A stretch of 64,000 nucleotides of DNA from Acidithiobacillus ferridurans (GTDB lineage: Bacteria > Pseudomonadota > Gammaproteobacteria > Acidithiobacillales > Acidithiobacillaceae): assembly GCF_003966655.1 (NCBI RefSeq), contig NZ_AP018795.1:496001-560000 (forward strand). The letters run 5' to 3'. A program made the position numbers and the translations under genes. The notes below the pieces were generated by a model. It worked only from the letters and a program-made list of their open reading frames with translations. It was not told the origin of the DNA and ran no database searches. This document shows, one piece after another, positions 8,978-17,437 of this stretch. How positions within the stretch are numbered: the stretch's first letter is position 1; every line of letters starts with the position of its first letter.

Positions 8978-8992
8978 GCATGCATGTACAAT
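8978..8992 (+). promoter_or_regulatory. GCATGCATGTACAAT element, -10-like, upstream of the 9025 gene
   Basis: The 15-mer GCATGCATGTACAAT ends in TACAAT, a fair -10 hexamer, 32 bp before the start codon of the next gene. The same sequence with one mismatch (GCATGGATGTACAAT) lies at 49309-49323 upstream of the solo hdrB gene. No convincing -35 hexamer sits 16-18 bp upstream in either case, which would suit an activator-dependent promoter. Part of the match may be chance. Confidence 0.35.
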
Positions 8993-9024
8993 TCATTTTA
9001 TAGCGTGATTAAGAAGGGGCTATC

Positions 9025-9348
9025 ATGAGCACGAATCTGATCAAAATGGTCAAACTCAACAACCTGCAATACAATGCCAACCGCGATCCGCAGGTTTATC
9101 GCCGTGTCGCCGGTCATCCTTTCCGGATTCAGGCCATGCTCGAAGGCAAGGGGACGGCAAAGGTCAGCGTCATCTGCGAAGGCAAGACCATGAAGGAAAC
9201 CAGCATCGAACTGCCCGGTATTTTCTCCTACGAAATCACCTTCAAGGACGCCGGCATCCGTATCGCCACCCTGAGCGTCAGCGTTGACGGTCAGAGTGAA
9301 AGCCGCGACCTGATGCTCGGCACCGAAGCCCACGCCAAAGTAGGCTGA
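9025..9348 (+). CDS. small protein of unknown function, possible beta-sandwich
   Basis: A 107-residue soluble protein with a GAAGGGG ribosome site. Alternating hydrophobic and polar residues in the second half (SIELPGIFSYEITF, ATLSVSVDG) suggest an immunoglobulin-like beta sandwich. It has no cysteine motif beyond a single Cys in VICEGK, and no signal peptide. SoxZ was considered because of size, fold type and sulfur context, but I cannot see its sequence signature. It stands alone on the plus strand between cbbQ/cbbO and the lipoate-ligase-like operon. Confidence 0.75.
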   Translation: MSTNLIKMVKLNNLQYNANRDPQVYRRVAGHPFRIQAMLEGKGTAKVSVICEGKTMKETSIELPGIFSYEITFKDAGIRIATLSVSVDGQSESRDLMLGTEAHAKVG

Positions 9349-9367
9349 CACTACACAGCAGACCATC

Positions 9368-9391
9368 CCCATCGGCGCTTCGGCCGATGGG
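9368..9391. terminator. hairpin between convergent genes
   Basis: A perfect 9-bp stem CCCATCGGC/GCCGATGGG with the loop GCTTCG lies between the stop of the plus-strand gene (9348) and the stop of the minus-strand gene (9407). No strong T-tract follows on either side, so efficient intrinsic termination is uncertain; a bidirectional or Rho-aided terminator is plausible. Confidence 0.45.
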
Positions 9392-9406
9392 CCGTCTACC
9401 TACCCA

Positions 9407-9784
9407 TCACCAGCCAAACTGGGCAAAAAATTCCGGCAGACGCTGCAAACCCGTATCCCGGTCAAAAAAGCGGTCCGCCCGTGCCGAACGCGCCGCATCC
9501 CGCCGCTCCTGACTTCCACCCAGACAGAATATCGCAATATTCAACTGGTATTCCCGCCGCAAGGTATCGATCAATTCAATGGGGTCCTCGATCCTGGAAT
9601 CATCCAGACTGAGCAGCATGAAACGATGCAGCAGCACTTCCTGCCAATCGCCGAGGCCATCCAGATCCGTAGCTTCCGTCATTCCCCAGCCTTCGGGCGT
9701 CGCCGCCACCACGGCCGCGCGTAATTCGGGATCACCCGCCATAAGAATAAAGCGCTTGCGCATCCGGTCACTGATACTCGGCAC
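9407..9784 (-). CDS. hypothetical protein with possible receiver-like fold
   Basis: A 125-residue protein of unknown function. The GTG at 9784 is chosen because GGGAGGT lies six bases upstream; ATG 9763 lacks such a site. The pattern RKRFILMAGDPELRAAVV, FMLLSLDDS, NIAIFCLGG resembles a CheY-type alternation of strands and helices, but a phosphorylatable Asp/Lys arrangement is not convincing, so any receiver assignment is tentative. It lies 52 bp downstream of the lipoate-ligase-like gene in the same direction and is probably in its operon. Confidence 0.65.
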   Translation of the reverse strand: MPSISDRMRKRFILMAGDPELRAAVVAATPEGWGMTEATDLDGLGDWQEVLLHRFMLLSLDDSRIEDPIELIDTLRREYQLNIAIFCLGGSQERRDAARSARADRFFDRDTGLQRLPEFFAQFGW

Positions 9785-9836
9785 CAGGCCACCTCCCTTG
9801 CATGAATTCAGGATATCCGTAGCAGGCACGACGGAC

Positions 9837-10844
9837 TCAATCCGTCCAGACCGCCGTCTCTGATAGTCTTTCGCCCCAGAGTGCGGCCCCGGCGCCGGCC
9901 ATTTCCCGCAAGCGTTCGTCAAACCCCGCCGAACCGGGCTGCAGGCCAGTCAGCATACCCCCCTGCCCCGCCGACCAGGCAGAACCAGCGACGCGCCGAA
10001 AGGCGCCATTTTCCGTCCACACTCGCAGCCAGTGGCCATCAGGCCAGTGTCGTTCCGTCAGGAAAGCACCCGCCTTGAGCTTGATCCCGGCACGCACCCG
10101 ACGACCGACCGCCTGCTCCCAGTCCACATCCTCCAGCTCCACCTGCGTCATGGCACATCTTTCAGCCTCTGTAGGGCTTGATACGACGACGTCCCAGCCT
10201 GCCGCACGGAGCAGCGCCGGGCAGGCATCCAGCACCACTTCCGGGCCCACCACGCGGCCCAGCAACCGCGACCAGCTACCCAAGCCCTCCTCCAGCGCCA
10301 CCTTCAGCCATGTGCGAAAACCCGCCGAAGGGGCGGCCACGCAATCCGCAAAAGATGTCCACTGGGCGTCCAGGATAAAGCTGCCGCCCAGCACCAGATC
10401 ATGCCCGATGGAAGCCGCCCCGGTGCCCCCGATCTTGCGTCCCCGGCACCAGAAGTCCTGCCCGCTCCGCGCCTCCACCTCCAGGCCAAAATGAGCGTGT
10501 ACGGCAAGCACCCAGGGGGCAACCCGCGCAAACAACTCCGGCGCGCGGCGCACCCCCGCCGCGGCGGGGAAAATGAAGAAGTAGTTCAACTGGCCGGGGT
10601 CTACCCACACCACGCCACCCCCCAGGGGCCGCCGCAACACCGGGATGTCCAGCCGCTCGCAAGCCTGCCGGTCCAGTTCCGCGCCCGGCCCCTGGGCGGC
10701 GCCCAGACTCAGATGGGCGTCGGACTGTGCCAGCAGCAGAATGGGCATATCTTGCTCCCCCTGCGCCTCCGCCAGTCCGGCATAGGCACGATGCAGCGCC
10801 TCCGGACTGAGCTTTCCCAGATGGAGCAGACGAATGGACGCCAC
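9837..10844 (-). CDS. lipoate-protein ligase-like protein (orphan LplA domain)
   Basis: A 335-residue member of the biotin/lipoate ligase fold. It has RRPLGGGVVW (family RR-x-x-GGG motif, about residues 72-81) and GRKIGGTGAA with the lysine expected to contact the acyl-adenylate (about residue 136). The GTG start lies 4 bp after the stop of the preceding gene. It differs from the sLpl(AB) gene 5 kb away and lacks that protein's clear accessory domain. It could handle octanoate or lipoate transfer to LbpA or be a transferase without ligase activity. Nearness to the sHdr locus supports a sulfur-lipoate role (inference). Confidence 0.8.
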   Translation of the reverse strand: MASIRLLHLGKLSPEALHRAYAGLAEAQGEQDMPILLLAQSDAHLSLGAAQGPGAELDRQACERLDIPVLRRPLGGGVVWVDPGQLNYFFIFPAAAGVRRAPELFARVAPWVLAVHAHFGLEVEARSGQDFWCRGRKIGGTGAASIGHDLVLGGSFILDAQWTSFADCVAAPSAGFRTWLKVALEEGLGSWSRLLGRVVGPEVVLDACPALLRAAGWDVVVSSPTEAERCAMTQVELEDVDWEQAVGRRVRAGIKLKAGAFLTERHWPDGHWLRVWTENGAFRRVAGSAWSAGQGGMLTGLQPGSAGFDERLREMAGAGAALWGERLSETAVWTD

Positions 10845-10848
10845 TTAC

Positions 10849-11262
10849 TTATCCGTTCTGTGAAATTTCGCCCGGCGCTTCCTGATCTTTCGGCCGATAA
10901 AAGGATGAGAAATAGAAGTCGCGCTCATTGAGGGCCTGGTGCCAGCGCGCCCGCTCTTCCACGCCCGCCTGCATGATCCCAGCCATGGCCATGGACTGCT
11001 CGCTGTCGAGAATCAGGATGCCGTCCTGCAGGTCTTCATCCAGATCAATAAAATGTGCCGCCAATCCCTGGGGCTCCTGGATATGTACCAGGAAAGACTT
11101 GCAGGAGGCGTCTTCCGGGTCCAGCGGTGTCATCACCAGCCGCCCCAGATAAGCCATCCGCGCCAGTTGATTGAAACGGGGAATCTCCAGCTTCTTCCCC
11201 ATCTTGTACTTCTTCAGCTCGTTTTTCAGGCTGCTCACATCGGTAATCGGTATCGGCTTCAT
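10849..11262 (-). CDS. hypothetical protein upstream of the lipoate-ligase-like gene
   Basis: A 137-residue soluble protein I do not recognise. ATG 11262 (MKPIPITDV) is preferred over an in-frame TTG at 11286 because nothing supports the rarer start, although the ribosome site is weak for both. A basic N-terminal helix (KNELKKYKMGKK) precedes a mixed region. It is 4 bp upstream of the lipoate-ligase-like gene, so the two are almost certainly co-transcribed. Confidence 0.7.
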   Translation of the reverse strand: MKPIPITDVSSLKNELKKYKMGKKLEIPRFNQLARMAYLGRLVMTPLDPEDASCKSFLVHIQEPQGLAAHFIDLDEDLQDGILILDSEQSMAMAGIMQAGVEERARWHQALNERDFYFSSFYRPKDQEAPGEISQNG

Positions 11263-11278
11263 GGCAATCCATAGCAAT

Positions 11279-11290
11279 ATAGTCAACTAT
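11279..11290. promoter_or_regulatory. ATAGTCAACTAT palindrome
   Basis: The sequence ATAGT-CA-ACTAT is an inverted repeat, here extended by AT on both sides, immediately upstream of the 10849-11262 gene. On the minus strand it contains TTGACT, a possible -35 hexamer. The identical 12-mer occurs at 49295-49306 in the promoter region of the solo hdrB gene. A 12-mer match alone is expected by chance in 64 kb, so only its placement makes it worth noting. Confidence 0.3.
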
Positions 11291-11329
11291 ATATTGACCC
11301 AAAAACCCCTCCCCATGCAAGGCGCCCAC

Positions 11330-11357
11330 AAAAAAGGGAGACGGTTGCCCGTCTCCC
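11330..11357 (-). terminator. rho-independent terminator of the FadL-type gene
   Basis: Read on the minus strand, a 9-bp stem GGGAGACGG/CCGTCTCCC with a four-base loop is followed by TTTTTT. It lies about 30 bp beyond the stop of the outer-membrane porin gene and is a textbook intrinsic terminator. Confidence 0.9.
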
Positions 11358-11389
11358 TCATAACCCGAGGAGGGATGTATTCAGATATA

Positions 11390-12679
11390 TCAGAAGTCGT
11401 AACCGACCTGAAGGCCGTAGGAGTTCTCGTACATAGTGGCACTGGCAGGCATAGGACCACCGAAGGGGGAAGAACCAGCCGGCCCCGTATTGGTGTTGGA
11501 GAACTCGTGCATGTAGGCCTCCGTCAGCTTCCAGCCCATGCCCAGCTTTTGCGTGGCGCCGAAGGTGATGGCATTCTGCACGATGGCCGGGAAGATCAGA
11601 TTGGAGGCGATGGTGTTGTTGCTGATGGGATTGGAGCCCCAGGTATAACCGGCGCGCACCTGCAACCAGTTGTTCACGTCATACTGGGTGCCGAAGTTGG
11701 CCACCCACTGATTGCTCCAGTGCATGGGGAGCTGCACATAAGACGGGCCATTCCAGGGACCATAGATGGTAAAATCATTCATGGTCGCCCGCCAGTTGAT
11801 CCATTGCCCTTCCACACTGATCAACCATTGAGGGATAGGCCGAATGGCCAAGCCCAAAGCAACCTGCTGTGGGTAATTTAAATGCCCACTATATTGACCA
11901 GCAGTGCCGGTAGCCCCTCCAGGGCCATTTTGTGTACCCGCCTGCCAGGTGAGAGGAGTGAACATGATGGGGGACTTGTAGGTCGCACCCAGGGTCACCA
12001 TGTCATTTACTTTATATAATACGCCCAAGGTCGCGCCTACGCCGTAAGCCCAAGAAGGACTGGCCAGATTAAGCCCGCCTGTCACAGGAACAGCTGACGG
12101 ATAAGGGGATGGAAGGCCAGTAGGGAAATATTCCGTAAAAGTCTGCTGAAAGGACGCCTGCTCCGCAGCAATATTCAGCGATGCGCCGACGGCGAGATGA
12201 CTATTCACCTTCCACGCGACGGACGGCGCCATCTGCATGAAGGTAATGCTGCTAGAGGCCTGCGCATAACCTGCGGAACCTAAATTCTGCAGATAATTGA
12301 CACCCAGACCAGAGGTGCCATAAACGCCGCCACCGAATACCCAGTTCTTGGCAAAGGCCGGGGCCACCCAGCCGATGGCCGGAACACCGTAGACATTGCT
12401 ATGGCTGCCGATCTCGCCAAAACCCAGATTCGTCTTGCGGACCGGGTTGAAAATCTCCGCCGAGAACGCGGCCTGCGGCGTCATCAATGCCAACCCGGCC
12501 GGGTTGCTCATGGCTGCCGACAAGGGATCATCAGGAGCCGCCACCACGGCACCCGCCATGCCCACGGCGTACTGACCGATACCGATCAACTGATAACCAT
12601 CCGTTGCCAACGCACTGGCCGACAGGCCCATCGCCAACGTCGCGCCAACTGCAATTCCTAAAATCCGTGATTTTTTCAT
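11390..12679 (-). CDS. FadL/OMPP1/TodX-family outer-membrane transport protein
   Basis: A 429-residue outer-membrane beta-barrel. A signal peptide (MKKSRILGIAV...ASALA, cleavage near residue 25) is followed by the N-terminal family pattern with GMAGAVVAAPDDPLSAAMSNPAGLA, and the chain ends in an aromatic (VGYDF), as outer-membrane proteins do. FadL proteins move hydrophobic compounds through the outer membrane. The start follows GGAG and the gene has its own terminator. Next to an sHdr locus, a role in uptake of elemental sulfur or polysulfane is attractive but inferred; fatty acid or aromatic uptake is equally within the family. Confidence 0.88.
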   Translation of the reverse strand: MKKSRILGIAVGATLAMGLSASALATDGYQLIGIGQYAVGMAGAVVAAPDDPLSAAMSNPAGLALMTPQAAFSAEIFNPVRKTNLGFGEIGSHSNVYGVPAIGWVAPAFAKNWVFGGGVYGTSGLGVNYLQNLGSAGYAQASSSITFMQMAPSVAWKVNSHLAVGASLNIAAEQASFQQTFTEYFPTGLPSPYPSAVPVTGGLNLASPSWAYGVGATLGVLYKVNDMVTLGATYKSPIMFTPLTWQAGTQNGPGGATGTAGQYSGHLNYPQQVALGLAIRPIPQWLISVEGQWINWRATMNDFTIYGPWNGPSYVQLPMHWSNQWVANFGTQYDVNNWLQVRAGYTWGSNPISNNTIASNLIFPAIVQNAITFGATQKLGMGWKLTEAYMHEFSNTNTGPAGSSPFGGPMPASATMYENSYGLQVGYDF

Positions 12680-12851
12680 GTAATTTCTCCGCCCCTGTTT
12701 GTATCGCTGATGACACGTTGATTGTGTCGGAACGGGAACAGTGTTGCAAGATATTGTATCCGTAAATTTTTTAATCGGTTTATCAAGCCGTAAAATATTG
12801 GTTTATTAGCAACAATAAATATTATGGGAATTTACTGTTGCGCGACTGTTG

Positions 12852-12877
12852 AAAAAAAAGGGGCCGAAGCCCCTTTT
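12852..12877 (-). terminator. rho-independent terminator of the lipS/sLpl/lipT operon
   Basis: On the minus strand the stem AAAAGGGGC/GCCCCTTTT with a TTCG tetraloop runs into eight T residues. It sits 17 bp past the stop of the last radical-SAM gene. Confidence 0.9.
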
Positions 12878-12893
12878 CCGCGCCTCGCCCGTC

Positions 12894-14030
12894 TTATCCG
12901 GGAAACTGCAAGTCCTGCAACCGCATCTGGCGACGCACGATTTCCACATCTTCCCTGTTCAGCGCAAAGGGGAAGGAGCGGATGTCCGAAGGAGAGGAAT
13001 CCCCATAAGGCCGATTACAGGCGCTGACTTCTTCATCATCCTTTCCTGGGCAGCCGGAGGTCTGGAAGGGCTTGCCCGAGTCGATGATGTCTTCCAGCTC
13101 CGCCTGGGGATAACCGAAACCCAGTACGCGACCATACTGATCAAACTCCATATCCTCATAACGGCCACCCGCATAGTCAATCAGGAAGCGGCCCAACTGC
13201 ACCCGGCGCCAATGGTCCTGGGGCACGGCGTCCCAATCTTCCATCATGGAGCCTTTCTCCGGGAAGAAGGCAAACATGTGGTTATGGCCACCCAGGTCTT
13301 TCATCTTCTGACAGACGGCGAGGATTTCCTGCTCGGTCTCGCCCATGCCGCAGATCAGATGCGCACCGAATTTTTCGGGGCCGTAAATTTCCGCCGCCCA
13401 TTCGATGGTCTGCCAGTACTTGTCCCAGGAATGGGGGCTCTGCACCGTCTTGCCACGGGTACGCTCAAAGATTTCCGGCGTCACGGCATCCAGGGCGACA
13501 GTAAAGATATCCGCGCCCATCGCCTTGAGGTCGATGAGATCCTGCTTGTCCATAGTGGTCGGGTTGGAGAGAATGGAGGCGGGGATATGGGGCGCCACCT
13601 CCATCCAGCGCTTCAGCATGACTTGGGTATCATGGTCAGAATCCGGGTGGGTGATCATACTGATGCACATACGCTGAAACTGGCCCTTGTCGCCGTTCTT
13701 GGCGATACGTTCGAGCATTTCATCCACGCGCACCGTCGGCCAGTCCACCCGGATGAAGTTGCGGTCGGCGTAATCGCGGCTCTCTTCACGATGCCGGGCC
13801 AGACCGCAGTAGGTGCAGTTGGCACGACAGCCTTCCGGGTAGGTCATCAGCAGATTCAGACAATTCGTACAGGAGGTGCGATGCATCACCCCGGGGATCA
13901 GGCCCAGCGTAATCGCCGCTGCGGTGCTGAGCTGCACATATTCGGGCGACCGCATCGTCGGCGTTTTGACGAAATAATCCGGGCGATAAAAGTTCAAGGG
14001 CTGAGAATTTTCTTGCGCTACCGCACTCAT
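12894..14030 (-). CDS. radical SAM lipoyl synthase component, LipS1/LipS2 type
   Basis: A 378-residue radical SAM protein. The CX3CX2C cluster motif is CRANCTYC, with further cysteines just before it (RTSCTNC) and near the C terminus (SGCPGK, SACNR) that could hold an auxiliary cluster. In the sHdr-linked lipoate pathway, two such proteins (LipS1 and LipS2) together insert sulfur at octanoyl C6 and C8. I cannot say which of the two this is. ATG 14030 is chosen for its AGGAGG site; ATG 14048 lacks one. It is the last gene of the operon after lipT. A biotin-synthase-like or other role is less likely given the context. Confidence 0.8.
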   Translation of the reverse strand: MSAVAQENSQPLNFYRPDYFVKTPTMRSPEYVQLSTAAAITLGLIPGVMHRTSCTNCLNLLMTYPEGCRANCTYCGLARHREESRDYADRNFIRVDWPTVRVDEMLERIAKNGDKGQFQRMCISMITHPDSDHDTQVMLKRWMEVAPHIPASILSNPTTMDKQDLIDLKAMGADIFTVALDAVTPEIFERTRGKTVQSPHSWDKYWQTIEWAAEIYGPEKFGAHLICGMGETEQEILAVCQKMKDLGGHNHMFAFFPEKGSMMEDWDAVPQDHWRRVQLGRFLIDYAGGRYEDMEFDQYGRVLGFGYPQAELEDIIDSGKPFQTSGCPGKDDEEVSACNRPYGDSSPSDIRSFPFALNREDVEIVRRQMRLQDLQFPG

Positions 14031-14054
14031 AGGAGTTCCTCCTGTCATTCCGCC

Positions 14055-15116
14055 TCAGGCGGCGTAGTATTCATCAAAGGCGATCCAACCGGATCGCATC
14101 ACCCTGTCTTCCTGGGCCGCAGGCTGTCGCCACACGGCTTCCAAAGATTTTCTCCGCTGCACGGCCCGCGCCAGGGCCGGACCAAACTGATCCTGCATAT
14201 CCTCTGCGTAACTCTCTAACGCGTCCCCGCCGCCCGCCAGATAATCCGCAGCGGCCAATCCCGCGCCCTCCCCGCTGATCACCGCAGCGGGGATGCCCGC
14301 CCCGGTAATGGGATGGGTCAGCCCCGCCGCATCCCCGGCAAGCACCACGTTGCCATGCACCATCCGTCGAATGCCACCCACGGGAATCGCGCCACCAGTA
14401 CGCCCGAGGACGGCTTCGCCGATGATGCCACGCGCTACCATCTGCCGATGCAACTGCTCCAGCGGCAATTTAAGATTATCCTCAAAACGCCGATCCGCAC
14501 CCAATCCGAGATTCGCCACCGGCCCGCGGGGAAACAACCAGCCATAGCCTCCCGGAAAAGTATCCGAAAGAAAAATATCCGTATCCGCATAGGGACGCAA
14601 CAACGGCACCGTATATTGACGGGTATAAACGACCTCTTGATGCGGCAAGCCCACGGCCTCCGCCACCAGGCTGTGTGGTCCGTCGGCGCCGATCAGCAGG
14701 CGGGGGCGCACGGTGAATGCTTCTCCGGTGCCGCGCCGCAGACGGGCCACTGCGCCATCCCAGGCGAGGAATTGGCAACGCATTTCCACCTGCGCGCCCG
14801 CCGCCTGCGCCAACTCCGCCAACCCCTGATCAAAACGTGCCCGGTCAATCATCATGCCGGGGAAGACACTGTGGTGCTGTAGCCCGGATGGCAGTACCGT
14901 CAACATCCCTTCTATGTCCTGCACCCGCGAACCCGTTTCATGTACGGTACGCAAGAGCGGCATGGGGACAAACTCGGCACATTGCACCGGAACACCGACC
15001 TCCGCACGGCGATCCACGCAGATCACCGCAAGGCCTTTGCCCGCAGCGGCACGCGCTGCCGCCGCGCCGGCCGGACCAGCACCAATCACCAGTACATCTA
15101 TGGCTAAGGGATTCAC
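14055..15116 (-). CDS. lipT: FAD-dependent oxidoreductase of the LipT / geranylgeranyl-reductase type
   Basis: A 353-residue flavoprotein. The N-terminal dinucleotide fold has VLVIGAGPAGAAAARAA, the middle has LLIGADGPHS, and NVVLAGDAAGLTHP supplies the second FAD contact, all typical of the GGR/phenol-hydroxylase family. In sHdr lipoate assembly, LipT is thought to supply reductant or reduce an intermediate. The GTG start at 15116 overlaps the TGA of the sLpl gene (GTGA), so translation is coupled. The pathway assignment comes from this strict context. Confidence 0.82.
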   Translation of the reverse strand: MNPLAIDVLVIGAGPAGAAAARAAAGKGLAVICVDRRAEVGVPVQCAEFVPMPLLRTVHETGSRVQDIEGMLTVLPSGLQHHSVFPGMMIDRARFDQGLAELAQAAGAQVEMRCQFLAWDGAVARLRRGTGEAFTVRPRLLIGADGPHSLVAEAVGLPHQEVVYTRQYTVPLLRPYADTDIFLSDTFPGGYGWLFPRGPVANLGLGADRRFEDNLKLPLEQLHRQMVARGIIGEAVLGRTGGAIPVGGIRRMVHGNVVLAGDAAGLTHPITGAGIPAAVISGEGAGLAAADYLAGGGDALESYAEDMQDQFGPALARAVQRRKSLEAVWRQPAAQEDRVMRSGWIAFDEYYAA

Positions 15117-16183
15117 GCGTCTTTTGCCGCCATCCGCACCACCGTCGCGAAATGCTCCGGCTGTAAGCCGAAACCATCGACGGACTGTTTCTCGAATAAT
15201 CCCGCGATAATGCCGTCCACGTCATTCAGATGGACATTACGCAACGCCGCCTCCAGATCGACGATAGCGCGCCGCGGCTGCACAAAATAATCACCGCTGA
15301 AGTGAACCTGCCGCACTCGATTGCCATAGCTGTCCCAGAGCATTTCCGCTTGCAGCGTGCCACCGGGGGCGCGTAACGTCGCTTTACGCAACGGCAGTTC
15401 GTCGCGCGAACGGCGGTTGATGCCGAGCCACTCCGCGTCACGCACCTCCGCCAACGCCTCCGGCAACAGCGCGGCTACGGCATCCGGCAAGTCGCCCTGG
15501 ACGAAAGACAGCCCCAAATGCGCGCGGAAACCATCCAGCAAGACCTTCTGTACCGCCGTCAACTCCGGCGCTTTACCCAACAAGGCTTTCAAGCTGGTCA
15601 CCCGTTCCGCCACCGAAGAAATGGCATGGGCATCCAGCTTCTCCAGCGGCACGCGCAGTACGCGCAACATCCGCGGAATGTCCAGATCGACCAGCACCGT
15701 CCCCTGAAAGAGCAGTACATTGCCATCCATAATCCCGCCGGTACCCGAAATTTTCCGCCCTTCCACCTCGATGTCGTTGCGCGGGCGAAACCGTGCGCTC
15801 ACCCCAAGAAGCGATAAGCCAGCCGCCGCCGCCTCACAGATTCTCCGCGACAGCGCGGCCATATCGCCCGGCGGCAACGCCTCCCGCCGACACACCAACT
15901 CCCAGCCTATCTGGGTGGGATCAAAAATCAGTGCACCGCCGCCGGTAAGGCGACGCTGCACGGCGATCCCCTGCTCACGACAGAACTCCAGGTTGAGTTC
16001 CTGCTCCGGTGATTGGTGATAACCGACCAGCGCGGATTCCTCAAAGCGCAGGAAACGGAAAATGCCGGGAATCTGTCCTTCGGACATTGCCAGGAGCAAT
16101 GTCTTGTCCAAGGCCATATTTTCGTCGGCCGGGCGCAAGCCAGTATCGACCACGAGCCAGTCCTTGGCGTTATACATTGTCAT
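15113..16183 (-). CDS. slpl(AB): sHdr-associated lipoate-protein ligase sLpl(AB)
   Basis: A 356-residue lipoate-protein ligase. The catalytic domain has RRLTGGGALIF (RR-x-x-GGG, about residues 77-87) and GRKISGTGG with the reactive lysine (about 142). About 100 C-terminal residues (from about 255, including LRAPGGTLQAEMLWD) form the accessory LplB-type domain. It should attach octanoate or lipoate to LbpA. ATG 16183 and ATG 16177 are both possible starts; neither has a strong ribosome site. Its stop overlaps lipT. Confidence 0.85.
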   Translation of the reverse strand: MTMYNAKDWLVVDTGLRPADENMALDKTLLLAMSEGQIPGIFRFLRFEESALVGYHQSPEQELNLEFCREQGIAVQRRLTGGGALIFDPTQIGWELVCRREALPPGDMAALSRRICEAAAAGLSLLGVSARFRPRNDIEVEGRKISGTGGIMDGNVLLFQGTVLVDLDIPRMLRVLRVPLEKLDAHAISSVAERVTSLKALLGKAPELTAVQKVLLDGFRAHLGLSFVQGDLPDAVAALLPEALAEVRDAEWLGINRRSRDELPLRKATLRAPGGTLQAEMLWDSYGNRVRQVHFSGDYFVQPRRAIVDLEAALRNVHLNDVDGIIAGLFEKQSVDGFGLQPEHFATVVRMAAKDA

Positions 16184-16231
16184 AACGCATGCAACCGGAC
16201 GAACGTGAGGCCCAGAAGAAACAATGCAGTC

Positions 16232-17353
16232 TCAGGCCGTAAACACAATCGGGATATCCCGCAGTTGTGTGCGACGTTTCGGCGCGGCGGGGACATAGTC
16301 CAAGGGCATAGTGGTCGTCTCGTCACCCAGTGCCAAGACTTCTTCACCGACAATCATGGAACAGCAGGAAGGTGTCACAAAGACATCCCGTTCCAGGTGC
16401 TTGGCGAGGGCCAGCATGCCATCAGAGGGGAAGGCCACCCCGTTCAGTCCCGCCATGACCGCATAGGTATCGGTGATGGAACGATGCACGCCGGAAGGCC
16501 GTGCGCAGCCCAGCAATACCGGTGTTTCCGGCAGCGCGGCCCGCGCATCCATAAAGAATTTACCAATTTCATCCGCCGCTGGCGTCACGAAAGGCCGACT
16601 CGAAGCGGCATATTGCGGCATGATCACCACCAGCACCAGGGCACTGGGCAGATGCCGCTGGATAATTTCGAGAGAGTTCCATTCGCCAAGCAATTCCCCG
16701 TAATGCAGCCCGATGACGATATGCGGCACCACTTTCATCTTGGTGGCCACCAAAGCTTCCAGCGCCGCCTCAAAATCATCCACCGAACGGCGCAAATGGT
16801 AAACCTGGTTGATGGTGTCCTGGGCACCGATCACATCCATCATGGCCACATCGACGCCCGCATCCTCCATCCCGCGCGCGAACTCGGGGGTGGCGATACC
16901 CGTATGCATAGCGATCTGTAAATTGGGATAGCGATCCTTGATCTTGCGCACCGTCGGAAAATAGGGTTCATAGTGGACCACGTTCTGATGGTCCGAACCT
17001 CCTGAAAGCAGCAGCCCACGGCCCCCATCCAGGACGATCCGGTCCACCAGACGATCCAGTTCTTCCGGCGCGCGAACCGGAATCATCGGCTCCAGAATCT
17101 TCGCCTTACAGTGGTCACACTGCAACTTGCAATCACCACCGGTGATGGAAATGGCCGGGAAGGCATTCTTCCCGCAGGCGGAAACTTCGGACGTTTCATG
17201 GTGCTTAAAAGAAGGCGTATAGAAATTGATACGACCCACCTGACTACCGGACAGGCCGGACCACCGTTCGCGCATAGAGTCCACCAGATCCACATTGAGG
17301 ACCAGATCCTCCAAAGCCTCTACTTGCGCAACAGCGTTCAACCATGGGTTCAT
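16232..17353 (-). CDS. radical SAM lipoyl synthase component, LipS1/LipS2 type (second)
   Basis: A 373-residue radical SAM protein with the cluster motif CKLQCDHC and additional cysteines in SEVSACGKNAF upstream and TPSCCSM near the C terminus. It is clearly different in sequence from the 12894-14030 protein, matching the two-protein LipS1/LipS2 scheme for building lipoate on LbpA. ATG 17353 has GGATGG eight bases upstream; ATG 17365 is the alternative, with AAAGG directly against it. It lies between lbpA and the sLpl gene. Confidence 0.8.
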   Translation of the reverse strand: MNPWLNAVAQVEALEDLVLNVDLVDSMRERWSGLSGSQVGRINFYTPSFKHHETSEVSACGKNAFPAISITGGDCKLQCDHCKAKILEPMIPVRAPEELDRLVDRIVLDGGRGLLLSGGSDHQNVVHYEPYFPTVRKIKDRYPNLQIAMHTGIATPEFARGMEDAGVDVAMMDVIGAQDTINQVYHLRRSVDDFEAALEALVATKMKVVPHIVIGLHYGELLGEWNSLEIIQRHLPSALVLVVIMPQYAASSRPFVTPAADEIGKFFMDARAALPETPVLLGCARPSGVHRSITDTYAVMAGLNGVAFPSDGMLALAKHLERDVFVTPSCCSMIVGEEVLALGDETTTMPLDYVPAAPKRRTQLRDIPIVFTA

Positions 17354-17437
17354 ATGAATTTCCATCCTTTATACAGAGAGAAAGCCGGACGGCCGCGAAA
17401 TGCGGCCGTCTTCCTGAATCATGACGGATTGCAGCAA

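Noticed and set aside
9025-9348. SoxZ
   Set aside because: Size and possible beta fold suit it, but no SoxZ sequence signature or neighbouring soxY is visible.
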